Positions 1-4,325 are shown, numbered from the stretch's first letter. The stretch: DNA of 5,497 nucleotides from Clostridia bacterium (GCA_017425745.1 JAFOXT010000173.1:1-5497), one strand, 5' to 3'. A program made the numbers and translations. The notes: generated by a model not told the origin, from the letters alone.

Positions 1-312
1 GACTGCAATGTTTCTGACGGATTTACTTTTCTTCGGTGTTTCGTAAACGGGAGCAGCCGCAAAAGGGGAGGGCTCTTCTTTTGCTTCAACTTCGGTTTCC
101 TGCGCCATTTTTTCAGTTTCATCATTGAGAAGATAGTCCGTTGTGACACCAAAAAGCTTGCTTATAGCAAGGAGCTTACTCACCTCAGGTGTAGCTTCAC
201 CTGTTTCCCATTTGCTTACGGACTGCCTTGAAACTCCTAACTTTTCAGCAAGTGCCTCCTGAGAAAGACCTTCCTTTTTTCTGAGCTCATATATTTTTTC
301 GTGAAGCCTCAC
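1..312 (-). CDS. XRE-family HTH regulator, N-terminal 104 codons (partial)
   Basis: Reading leftwards from a GTG at 310-312 there is an open frame of 104 codons that runs off the left edge without a stop. The start is chosen because AAAGGAG (reverse complement of 322-328) sits 9 nt upstream. Residues about 5-60 form a classic HTH_3/XRE domain: LRKKEGLSQEALAEKLGVS is followed by the recognition-helix signature RQSVSKWETGEATP and ends in the usual FGVTTDYLL. From about residue 63 the chain becomes acidic and Ala/Pro-rich with no obvious fold (NDETEKMAQETEVEAKEE, then PSPFAAAPVYETPKKSKS). The visible part ends at VRNIAV, which could be the edge of a membrane segment; many clostridial HTH_3 proteins have a membrane domain here, but it lies outside the window. 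It is separated from the upstream symporter by a terminator and has its own promoter candidate, so it is probably an independent unit. The target is unknown. Confidence 0.9.
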   Translation of the reverse strand, partial: MRLHEKIYELRKKEGLSQEALAEKLGVSRQSVSKWETGEATPEVSKLLAISKLFGVTTDYLLNDETEKMAQETEVEAKEEPSPFAAAPVYETPKKSKSVRNIAV

Positions 313-337
313 TTTAATCAACTCCTTTGCTGATTTT

Positions 338-366
338 ATTTTACTGTAAAACAAGCTAAAAAGCAA
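338..366 (-). promoter_or_regulatory. Candidate sigma-A promoter for the XRE regulator
   Basis: On the minus strand TTGCTT (361-366) and TAAAAT (338-343) are separated by exactly 17 bp. The implied start near 331 would give a leader of under 20 nt, just enough to hold the AAAGGAG ribosome binding site. The spacing is ideal and the hexamers are good but not perfect. The very short leader is the main reason for doubt. Confidence 0.5.
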
Positions 367-383
367 TAAACTTTACTTGGAAA

Positions 384-402
384 TTGCGCAACCGTTGGTT
401 GC
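384..402. promoter_or_regulatory. Palindromic site upstream of the XRE promoter
   Basis: GCAACC-GTT-GGTTGC (388-402) is a perfect 6-bp inverted repeat with a 3-bp centre. It overlaps a second perfect palindrome, TTGCGCAA (384-391). The pair lies about 20 bp upstream of the -35 of the XRE gene and just beyond the symporter terminator, where it is not needed for termination. XRE regulators often bind short dyads at their own promoters, so an autoregulatory operator is a reasonable guess. Nothing in the sequence proves it. Confidence 0.35.
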
Positions 403-408
403 AAAGGT

Positions 409-440
409 AAAAAAAGACTGCTGCAAAAGCAACAGTCTTT
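409..440 (-). terminator. Intrinsic terminator of the symporter operon
   Basis: Read on the minus strand, AAAGACTG (440-433) pairs with CAGTCTTT (420-413). The stem continues through a U-G pair and TGC/GCA to a TTTT loop, and a T-run follows (TTTTTTTA to 408). On the plus strand the inner pair becomes a C-A mismatch, so the minus orientation fits better. It begins 15 nt after the symporter stop codon. Confidence 0.85.
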
Positions 441-454
441 AATAACATTAACTT

Positions 455-1978
455 TTACGCCTGGGAAGCTTCCTCGGCAGCAGCCTCTCTCTTTTCTCTT
501 ACGAAAGCATAGATGGGTTCGAGTCTTTCCTTGGTAAGGGGATAACCGAATCTCATAAGAAGCCATACGCCTGTGTAAACAACTGCGGGAATGATTGTGC
601 AGATAAGCATAATCTTTTTACTTGTGCCGTTTTCTGTGATGAAGCCGTTGCCTGCTGTTGTGCTGTCGTACTTAGCCCACTGAAGAAGGAAGAGACCTGC
701 TGTATCAGCAATTGTCTGACCGAGCTTTCTTGAGAAGGTGTAAACTGCATAAACAGCGCTTTCACTTCTGATGCCTGTGGTGTATTCCTGATAGTCGATA
801 ACGTCCATTACAACTGCCCAGCAGGTAAGGCTTACGAATGTATAGCCAAAGCCGATGAGAAGAAGTGCGAGCATAAACATCCACGCAGGGAAAATACCCT
901 TTTCAGGATTAATCATATCAATGAAGCTCTGATTGTTAGCGAGAATTGCGAGAACAACTGATGTGATTGCCGCAATAATTGAGAACTTACCGCAAAGCTC
1001 CTTCTTACCGAATTTTGCTGAAAGCTTCGGAGTGAAGAGAACAAGGCAAACCATGGGAAGGTAGTTACATACTGTACCGAGAACACCAAGGCTTGTGTTT
1101 GTGAAGTAGTTCTTATAAAGGTATGTGTTGAATGAGTTGAACTGAAGCTGACCTGAGATAAGAACACCTGCAAGAGCAACAGTAACAAAGGGACGTGATT
1201 TGAGAAGTCCGAGATAGGTTTTCTTAAGGTCGACCTTGGGGTCTGCCTCTGAGGGAACTCTTTCCTTTGTGGTCTTGAAGCCTACAAGGTAGAAGACGAT
1301 TGAAAGAATACCCATAACAAGACCGAAGATGAACATCTTGTTGCCGTCTGTTACCTTAACAACCTCGTTTGTAACCTTGTCAATAACTGCTGTGCCGTTT
1401 TCCATCTTAGCTGAATAGATGAAGAAGGGAGCGAGAAGTGAAACAACTGCACCGCCTACACCTGAACCGATTGAACGGAAGGTTGAAAGAAGGTTTCTGC
1501 CGTTGGGGTCATCAGTGATAACTGAAGCCAGTGAGCCGAAGGGAATGTTCATACCGGTGTACATCATACCGTAAAGACAGTATGTGATGTAGCAGATGCC
1601 GAGAAGAAGGCCCTGACTCTGAGTGAACTGATGATAGGGCAGGAAGCAGAGAATTGTTGAAATACCGAGAGGGAATGCAACCCACTTGAGGTAGGGGCGG
1701 AACTTACCGTCCTTTGAGGGTGCACGCTTAGCAACAAGCGCACCCCACAAGGGGTCGTTGATGCAGTCCCAGATACGGGTAATCATAAACATAACGCCGG
1801 CTTTTGCAGGAGCAATACCCAGAACGTCGGTCATGAACATTTTGAGATAGCTTGAAATATATGTAAGGTTAAACATATTTGCCGCTTCGGCAATAGTGTA
1901 ACCTGCGGCGTCTTTTACGCCTATTTTATTAGGATGCTCGTTAACGGGAGCTTCCTTTTGCTTTTTTTCTTTTGCCAT
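455..1978 (-). CDS. GPH-family (MelB-like) sugar:cation symporter
   Basis: The product is a 507-aa polytopic membrane protein, the usual length for glycoside-pentoside-hexuronide:cation symporters (COG2211, MFS_2), which take up sugars or glycosides with Na+ or H+. The family signatures are visible. RIWDCINDPLWG at residues 68-79 corresponds to the MelB RxxDxxxDP cation-site motif, with D71, N74 and D75 aligned to it. GKFRPYL at 91-97 follows in the first cytoplasmic loop. In the C-terminal half, MDVIDYQEYTTGIRSES (391-407) matches the family's DYxE(Y/W)xTGxRxE signature. Hydrophobic segments are spread over both halves, consistent with 12 membrane helices. The tail is charged (REKREAAAEEASQA). 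AAAGGAG (1993-1987) lies 8 nt before the ATG. The gene lies 22 bp downstream of the metal-chaperone gene on the same strand with no promoter or terminator between them, so the two are probably one transcript. The substrate cannot be told, as no glycosidase or catabolic gene is adjacent. Confidence 0.93.
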   Translation of the reverse strand: MAKEKKQKEAPVNEHPNKIGVKDAAGYTIAEAANMFNLTYISSYLKMFMTDVLGIAPAKAGVMFMITRIWDCINDPLWGALVAKRAPSKDGKFRPYLKWVAFPLGISTILCFLPYHQFTQSQGLLLGICYITYCLYGMMYTGMNIPFGSLASVITDDPNGRNLLSTFRSIGSGVGGAVVSLLAPFFIYSAKMENGTAVIDKVTNEVVKVTDGNKMFIFGLVMGILSIVFYLVGFKTTKERVPSEADPKVDLKKTYLGLLKSRPFVTVALAGVLISGQLQFNSFNTYLYKNYFTNTSLGVLGTVCNYLPMVCLVLFTPKLSAKFGKKELCGKFSIIAAITSVVLAILANNQSFIDMINPEKGIFPAWMFMLALLLIGFGYTFVSLTCWAVVMDVIDYQEYTTGIRSESAVYAVYTFSRKLGQTIADTAGLFLLQWAKYDSTTAGNGFITENGTSKKIMLICTIIPAVVYTGVWLLMRFGYPLTKERLEPIYAFVREKREAAAEEASQA

Positions 1979-2000
1979 TGAAACTACTCCTTTACTTTAA

Positions 2001-2231
2001 TTAACCGAAAAGGCCTTCTTTGATTGTAATAACTCCGGGTGTAAAGCCTGCTTCTTCAACAGCCTTTATGATAAGCTCATCGCTTACCTCACCCTTCATT
2101 GAAACAGTTGCAGAATTCTTTTCGTGGTCAGCCTTTACCTTGCTTACACCGCTGATTTTTTTGATTTCATCTTCAACGGCTTTAGCGCAGTGCTGACAGT
2201 GCATGCCTGTTACTTCAATGATTTTTTTCAT
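2001..2231 (-). CDS. copZ: CopZ-like heavy-metal-associated (HMA) chaperone
   Basis: The product is a 76-aa stand-alone HMA domain (ferredoxin-like beta-alpha-beta-beta-alpha-beta fold, usual length 65-75 aa). The metal site is GMHCQHC at residues 9-15, with C12 and C15 as the expected Cu(I) ligands. VEEAGFTP near residues 58-65 is the typical end of helix 2 and loop 5. Family members bind Cu(I) in the cytosol and pass it to a CopA-type P-type ATPase or to the CsoR/CopY regulator. Here neither partner is present; the next gene downstream is a sugar symporter. The ATG is preceded by AAAGGGG (2248-2242) at about 10 nt, a weaker match than the AAAGGAG of its neighbour. The HMA family call is firm. 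The copper specificity, and hence the symbol, is inferred, since related domains carry other soft metals. Confidence 0.88.
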   Translation of the reverse strand: MKKIIEVTGMHCQHCAKAVEDEIKKISGVSKVKADHEKNSATVSMKGEVSDELIIKAVEEAGFTPGVITIKEGLFG

Positions 2232-2276
2232 GGATAATACCCCTTTCTATATTAATATATATAATTACCAACATAT

Positions 2277-2306
2277 AGAATACCACTTTGAACGCAATAA
2301 ATGCAA
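2277..2306 (-). promoter_or_regulatory. Candidate promoter for the chaperone-symporter operon
   Basis: On the minus strand TTGCAT (2306-2301) and TATTCT (2282-2277) are separated by 18 bp, giving a leader of about 40 nt. The -10 is a fair match only. The surrounding sequence is very A/T-rich, so other pairs are possible. No clear CsoR- or CopY-type operator was recognised. Confidence 0.35.
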
Positions 2307-2459
2307 CACCTTTTTGGCAAAAAAAGGAACTATCTGTGTCTATGGGGTGATTTTTGTCAGTTTTGTATGATTTTGCCGAAGAGTTTTTGTTAAAAAAAAC
2401 GAATAAAAACAAAAGAAAAAATAATTGAAAAATCTTTTTACAAATTTACGCAAAACTGC

Positions 2460-2488
2460 TTGACTTTTTTGTCATTTTAGTGTACCTT
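2460..2488 (+). promoter_or_regulatory. Promoter for the 304-aa anchored protein
   Basis: TTGACT (2460-2465) is followed after 17 bp by TACCTT (2483-2488). The -35 is near consensus and the -10 is weak, which would suit an activated or otherwise modulated promoter. The expected start near 2495 gives a leader of almost 90 nt before the ATG. The inverted repeat ACGCAAA/TTTGCGT brackets this promoter. Confidence 0.5.
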
Positions 2489-2583
2489 TATTAAGTAAAT
2501 GTTTGCGTGTCTTCAGATGCGAAGCATAATACGGAAAAAGCGCCGGAGAAAGGCGTAAATTTTTGAAAGGGGTTTAACAGACC

Positions 2584-3498
2584 ATGAAGAAAGAAATCAA
2601 GGTTGTTGCCATTGTTCTCGCAGCCCTCATCATTTTCTTAAGCGGCTTCGGCATCGGCGCAACAAAAGGAATCAAAGTTAACGTTACTTACGAAGGTGGC
2701 TCAGCTCCTGTAGGTGGTGCTCCTGCTACAACACAGGCTCCCGCTACAACTCAGGCTCCCGCTACAACACAGGCTCCTGCTACAACACAGGCTCCTGCTG
2801 GTAACGACAGCACAACAAAGGCTCCTGAAGCTAACGCTCCCGCTGGTGACAGCAAGGTTCCCGCAACAACAGAAGAAATCGTAGCAGCTTACAACAAGGT
2901 TCTTAACGGTACAAAGAACTACCAGGGTAAGGTTCACATCAAGAAGGACAGCACAGTTAGCCTTCAGATCACAGACTGCCCGGGTGGTAACCTCGTAAAG
3001 AACATCGTTCAGCCCGTAGTTGACAACCTTGCAGGTGCATCAACTTGGGAAGATGATTACGAAAACGGTGTAACTCCCGAAGGCGGCAAGTTCTACAATG
3101 CTATCACACCCGGCGACAGAGATGCAGCTCTTACAGTTGACGCAGTTGCTTCAGCTTCAGCTACAGCAGATGGCGCAGGCTACAAGATGACAATCACTCT
3201 TAAGCCCGAAACATCAAAGTTCGACGGTACAAACACAACTGATCCCGTATTCCACAAGCAGATCACTAACCCCCTCAACCTTGCAGAAATCGACCTCGGT
3301 GATGCTATCCAGATTACAGCTGCTGATATGGCATACGCAGGTGCAACTCTCGACGTAGCAGTTGACGGCGAAGGCAGAATCACAAGCCTTGGTCTCAAGA
3401 TGCCTATCGAAGGTTCAGGTACAGGTAAGGCTGGTCCCATCAATGCTACAATCGGTATTGCTGGTTCACTTGATGACGTATACACAATGACATACTAA
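2584..3498 (+). CDS. Membrane-anchored extracytoplasmic protein with APATTQ linker, unknown function
   Basis: I do not recognise a named family for this 304-aa protein. Residues 1-5 are basic (MKKEI), and residues 7-26 are a hydrophobic helix ending in GFGIGA. This suggests a signal anchor or, less likely, a cleaved signal peptide; there is no lipobox cysteine. Residues 36-95 form a low-complexity Ala/Pro/Thr linker with four exact APATTQ repeats (46-69), typical of a spacer that lifts a domain off the membrane. From about residue 96 (TEEIVAAYNKVLNGTKNYQG) a folded domain with beta-rich character runs to the C-terminus and contains the only cysteine (C132). AAAGGGG (2566-2572) lies 11 nt before the ATG. 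Codon choice is narrow (GCT/GCA, ACA, CTT/CTC, AAG) and resembles rpsF in this window more than the kinase gene, so high expression is likely. It is flanked by its own promoter and a strong terminator, so it appears monocistronic. A sugar- or wall-related surface role is only a guess. Confidence 0.85.
   Translation: MKKEIKVVAIVLAALIIFLSGFGIGATKGIKVNVTYEGGSAPVGGAPATTQAPATTQAPATTQAPATTQAPAGNDSTTKAPEANAPAGDSKVPATTEEIVAAYNKVLNGTKNYQGKVHIKKDSTVSLQITDCPGGNLVKNIVQPVVDNLAGASTWEDDYENGVTPEGGKFYNAITPGDRDAALTVDAVASASATADGAGYKMTITLKPETSKFDGTNTTDPVFHKQITNPLNLAEIDLGDAIQITAADMAYAGATLDVAVDGEGRITSLGLKMPIEGSGTGKAGPINATIGIAGSLDDVYTMTY
2719..2799 (+). repeat. 18-bp tandem repeat encoding (APATTQ)4
   Basis: Four 18-bp units start at 2719, 2737, 2755 and 2773, followed by a half unit (GCTCCTGCT, 2791-2799). 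Units differ only at third codon positions (CCT/CCC, ACA/ACT), so the peptide repeat is exact while the DNA has begun to drift. Such arrays change copy number by slippage, which here would lengthen or shorten the linker in frame by six residues. Confidence 0.9.
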
Positions 3499-3512
3499 GA
3501 TTTATGTACATT

Positions 3513-3539
3513 AAGCCACTGCATTGCAGTGGCTTTTTT
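3513..3539 (+). terminator. Intrinsic terminator of the anchored-protein gene
   Basis: AAGCCACTGC (3513-3522), loop ATT, GCAGTGGCTT (3526-3535), then a T-run to 3539. The 10-bp stem is perfect and GC-rich, 14 nt after the stop codon. An A-poor left flank makes the plus strand the working direction. Confidence 0.92.
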
Positions 3540-3560
3540 GTTGCCAAAAATAACAAAGCA

Positions 3561-3592
3561 AAAAAAATAAGACTGTCCAAAAGGACAGTCTT
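3561..3592 (-). terminator. Hairpin with T-run on the minus strand
   Basis: Read leftwards, AAGACTGTCC-TTTT-GGACAGTCTT is followed by ATTTTTTT (3568-3561), the full layout of an intrinsic terminator. On the plus strand the sequence after the stem is TTCAGC, a poor tail, so it should act on leftward transcripts. It could end the element's own minus-strand RNA, or any read-through from the small-protein operon to its right. Confidence 0.75.
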
Positions 3593-3753
3593 CAGCTTGT
3601 TGAAAAATCTTTTTCGACAAGCTGTCAGACTTTTGAGAAATGTACAAGATGATCTTTTCTTTACCCCGAAGGCGTACAAAGGTACTCCGAGAGGGTAAAA
3701 AAAGGTCAAAACAATATCAAAATCGTACAAGGCTCGATGCTTTGTACGATTTT
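3593..3753. ncRNA. Candidate structured RNA with three long hairpins
   Basis: Three successive stems are visible. Stem 1 pairs 3593-3606 (CAGCTTGTTGAAAA) with 3611-3624 (TTTTCGACAAGCTG) through 14 pairs including one wobble. Stem 2 pairs 3651-3666 (GATCTTTTCTTTACCC) with 3693-3707 (GGGTAAAAAAAGGTC) with one bulged C (3659). Inside it are a CGAA/GAGA internal loop, then GG/CC and a GTAC-AAAG-GTAC tip. Stem 3 pairs 3719-3733 with 3739-3753. Leftward transcription is possible from TTTATA (3802-3797), 16 bp, TATAAT (3780-3775), ending at the hairpin at 3569-3592. Rightward transcription would end at stem 3. The orientation is undecided. No known RNA family was recognised, and the stems may simply be the folded body of a repeat element. 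Confidence 0.4.
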
Positions 3754-3757
3754 CTTT
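3719..3757 (+). terminator. Strong hairpin with interrupted T-run
   Basis: AAAATCGTACAAGGC (3719-3733), loop TCGAT, GCTTTGTACGATTTT (3739-3753): 15 pairs with one G-U. The right arm plus CTTT gives a T-rich tail broken by one C. It would stop rightward transcripts. On the minus strand the tail (TTTTGATATTG) is weaker. Confidence 0.5.
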
Positions 3758-3838
3758 CTATTGATTTTTAATTAATTATATTACGATTTATCTTTTTATA
3801 AAAGAGATTGTTGTTCTTGTGCGTTTGTAGAAAGTCTG

Positions 3839-3864
3839 AAGACTGTCCAAAAGGACAGTCTTTT
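3839..3864. terminator. Right-end palindrome, probable terminator of the small-protein operon
   Basis: AAGACTGTCC-AAAA-GGACAGTCTT is repeated exactly from 3569-3592. It begins 6 nt after the stop codon of the 37-aa gene on the minus strand, the expected place for its terminator. The leftward tail (CAGACTTTC) is poor in T, while the rightward tail (TTTTCC) is a little better, so efficiency on the minus strand is uncertain. The terminator at 3561-3592 could be the backstop. Confidence 0.55.
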
Positions 3865-3868
3865 CCGT

Positions 3869-3982
3869 TTAAGCGTTAAAAAGTGCCTGAATGAATTTGA
3901 AAAATGCAGTTGCTGATCTTGAAAGAATCATATACAGCTTGTAAATCAAATCCATTGTTTCAGCATCGTTTGAACCGAACAT
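3869..3982 (-). CDS. Small amphipathic protein B, 37 aa, unknown function
   Basis: ATG (3982-3980) to TAA (3871-3869) gives 37 aa: MFGSNDAETMDLIYKLYMIL, then SRSATAFFKFIQALFNA. AAAGGAG (3996-3990) stands 7 nt before the ATG, an excellent site. It follows the 42-aa gene after 25 nt on the same strand. From about residue 11 the chain looks like one helix in which hydrophobic and aromatic residues (L12, I13, Y17, L20, F27, F28, I31, L34, F35) dominate. K15, R22 and K29 recur every seven residues on one face. There is no signal peptide, double-glycine leader or cysteine. Aligned without gaps, it shares M1, F2, D6, L12, F30 and A33 with the 42-aa protein and many conservative positions (V/I13, W/Y14, F/Y17, W/F27, V/I31), so the two may be a duplicated pair. 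Precedents for paralogous tandem peptides of this size are leaderless two-peptide bacteriocins and PSM-beta peptides, but no specific match is claimed. Confidence 0.75.
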   Translation of the reverse strand: MFGSNDAETMDLIYKLYMILSRSATAFFKFIQALFNA

Positions 3983-4007
3983 GGTTATTCTCCTTTGCTT
4001 TTTTTAA

Positions 4008-4136
4008 TTATAAACCTTCGCCGGGCTTGGGGCCGTCTGCAAGAACGAACATAAGCCATTCAATTACAGTGTCCATAAACTTGTGGAATTCTTCCCATAC
4101 AAGCATGAAGCCGTTCCAGTCAATGTGATTAAACAT
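4008..4136 (-). CDS. Small acidic amphipathic protein A, 42 aa, unknown function
   Basis: ATG (4136-4134) to TAA (4010-4008) gives 42 aa: MFNHIDWNGFMLVWEEFHKF, then MDTVIEWLMFVLADGPKPGE and GL. AAAAGGAG (4152-4145) lies 8 nt upstream, and a near-consensus promoter lies about 60 bp upstream. Residues 10-33 would form an amphipathic helix with an acidic face (E15, E16, D22, E26) and a hydrophobic, aromatic-rich face (three Trp in the protein: W7, W14, W27). The Gly/Pro tail DGPKPGEGL looks unstructured. The net charge is clearly negative, unlike most leaderless bacteriocins but like PSM-beta peptides. It is the first gene of a two-gene unit with the 37-aa gene. No transporter, immunity or modification gene is adjacent. 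Alternatives are a membrane-associated regulatory small protein, a signalling peptide precursor or a type I-like toxin. The coding call rests on the start signals, codon choice like its neighbours (CTT, GTT, GAA, GGC) and the paired downstream gene. Confidence 0.78.
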   Translation of the reverse strand: MFNHIDWNGFMLVWEEFHKFMDTVIEWLMFVLADGPKPGEGL

Positions 4137-4168
4137 ATCATTTTCTCCTTTTCATTAGGTTGTTTAAA

Positions 4169-4192
4169 AGGTATAGTTACCTATTCAATACC
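4169..4192. promoter_or_regulatory. Dyad at the transcription start of the small-protein operon
   Basis: AGGTA-TAGT-TACCT (4169-4182) is a 5-bp perfect inverted repeat. GGTAT (4170-4174) also pairs with ATACC (4188-4192), giving an alternative nested arrangement. It occupies about +1 to +23 of the leftward transcript. It could be a repressor operator or a small leader hairpin. Confidence 0.4.
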
Positions 4193-4197
4193 CTATT

Positions 4198-4226
4198 ATT
4201 TTACTACTAATTAAATCTGTTGTCAA
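4198..4226 (-). promoter_or_regulatory. Strong promoter of the small-protein operon
   Basis: On the minus strand the -35 is a perfect TTGACA (4226-4221), the spacer is 17 bp, and the -10 is TAAAAT (4203-4198), one mismatch from consensus. The start should be near 4191, giving a leader of about 55 nt ahead of the 42-aa gene. This signal is a strong argument that the small genes are real and well transcribed. Confidence 0.85.
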
Positions 4227-4243
4227 TTGCTTTCATAAAATTT

Positions 4244-4265
4244 GTTAATATGTAGTTAATATGCA
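4244..4265. repeat. 11-bp tandem direct repeat upstream of the small-protein promoter
   Basis: GTTAATATGTA (4244-4254) and GTTAATATGCA (4255-4265) differ at one base. They lie at about -53 to -74 relative to the predicted leftward start, a usual place for an activator site, with one helical turn between half-sites. A chance origin in A/T-rich DNA is possible. Confidence 0.45.
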
Positions 4266-4325
4266 CAATTTTCGGTTAGCTTTTTTAACAGCAAAACCTA
4301 CAAAGACTTTTGTCTATTTTTTATA

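Larger units (their letters stand above)
2232..2583. other. Divergent intergenic region, about 350 bp
   Basis: This A/T-rich gap separates the leftward chaperone operon from the rightward 304-aa gene. Apart from the two promoter candidates it holds a 7-bp inverted repeat CCTTTTT-GGCAA-AAAAAGG (2309-2327) just upstream of the leftward -35. It also holds the inverted pair ACGCAAA (2448-2454) and TTTGCGT (2502-2508) flanking the rightward promoter. In the rightward leader there are two short hairpins: ATGC-GAA-GCAT (2517-2527), and CGCC...GGCG (2541-2555), which a G-U pair extends. No coding sequence is supported here. The leader does not match any riboswitch consensus I can recall. Confidence 0.6.
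3569..3862. mobile_element. MITE-like non-coding element with palindromic inverted ends
   Basis: Both ends carry the identical 24-bp palindrome AAGACTGTCC-AAAA-GGACAGTCTT (3569-3592 and 3839-3862). The match extends inwards in inverted orientation. The right end reads AAAGTCTG into AAGACTGTCC (3831-3848), whose reverse complement is GGACAGTCTTCAGACTTT. The left end has GGACAGTCTTCAG (3583-3595), and ACTTT resumes at 3629 after a 33-nt insert that is itself most of a hairpin. So the terminal inverted repeats are longer than the palindrome alone. The 294-bp span has no convincing gene. No obvious target-site duplication is visible at the outer edges (AAAAT left, TTCCG right), so a mobile origin is inference. 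Two terminators of a shared sequence type flanking a structured RNA would be the main alternative. Confidence 0.5.

Noticed and set aside
2215..2412. A 65-codon minus-strand frame in the divergent intergenic region
   Set aside because: It overlaps the start of the metal-chaperone gene and its likely promoter. The sequence is homopolymer-rich and no start signal precedes it.
2425..2439. 15-nt match TTGAAAAATCTTTTT shared with 3600-3614 in the hairpin element
   Set aside because: It is an A/T-rich near-palindrome in A/T-rich DNA, and the flanks do not match. Chance is likely, so it is not listed as a repeat copy.
2495..2583. Riboswitch (c-di-GMP or similar) in the leader of the anchored-protein gene
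   Set aside because: The two hairpins are short, and the conserved core sequences of the c-di-GMP, guanidine, fluoride and preQ1 classes that I can recall are absent.
3504..3698. A 64-codon plus-strand frame after the anchored-protein gene
   Set aside because: It starts just ahead of the terminator stem and runs through it and then through the hairpins at 3569-3592, 3593-3624 and 3651-3707. It has no ribosome binding site. Structure explains the sequence better than coding.
3446..3730. A 94-codon minus-strand frame
   Set aside because: It crosses the hairpin-rich element, the terminator and the end of the anchored-protein gene on the opposite strand. It has no ribosome binding site and no recognisable protein features.
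3569..3862. Repeats of a CRISPR array
   Set aside because: There are only two copies, nearly 250 bp apart, in inverted context and with no regular spacers.
3904..4128. A 74-codon plus-strand frame
   Set aside because: It is antisense to both small proteins, lacks a promoter and ribosome binding site, and its composition is that of a complement. The minus-strand pair has complete signals.
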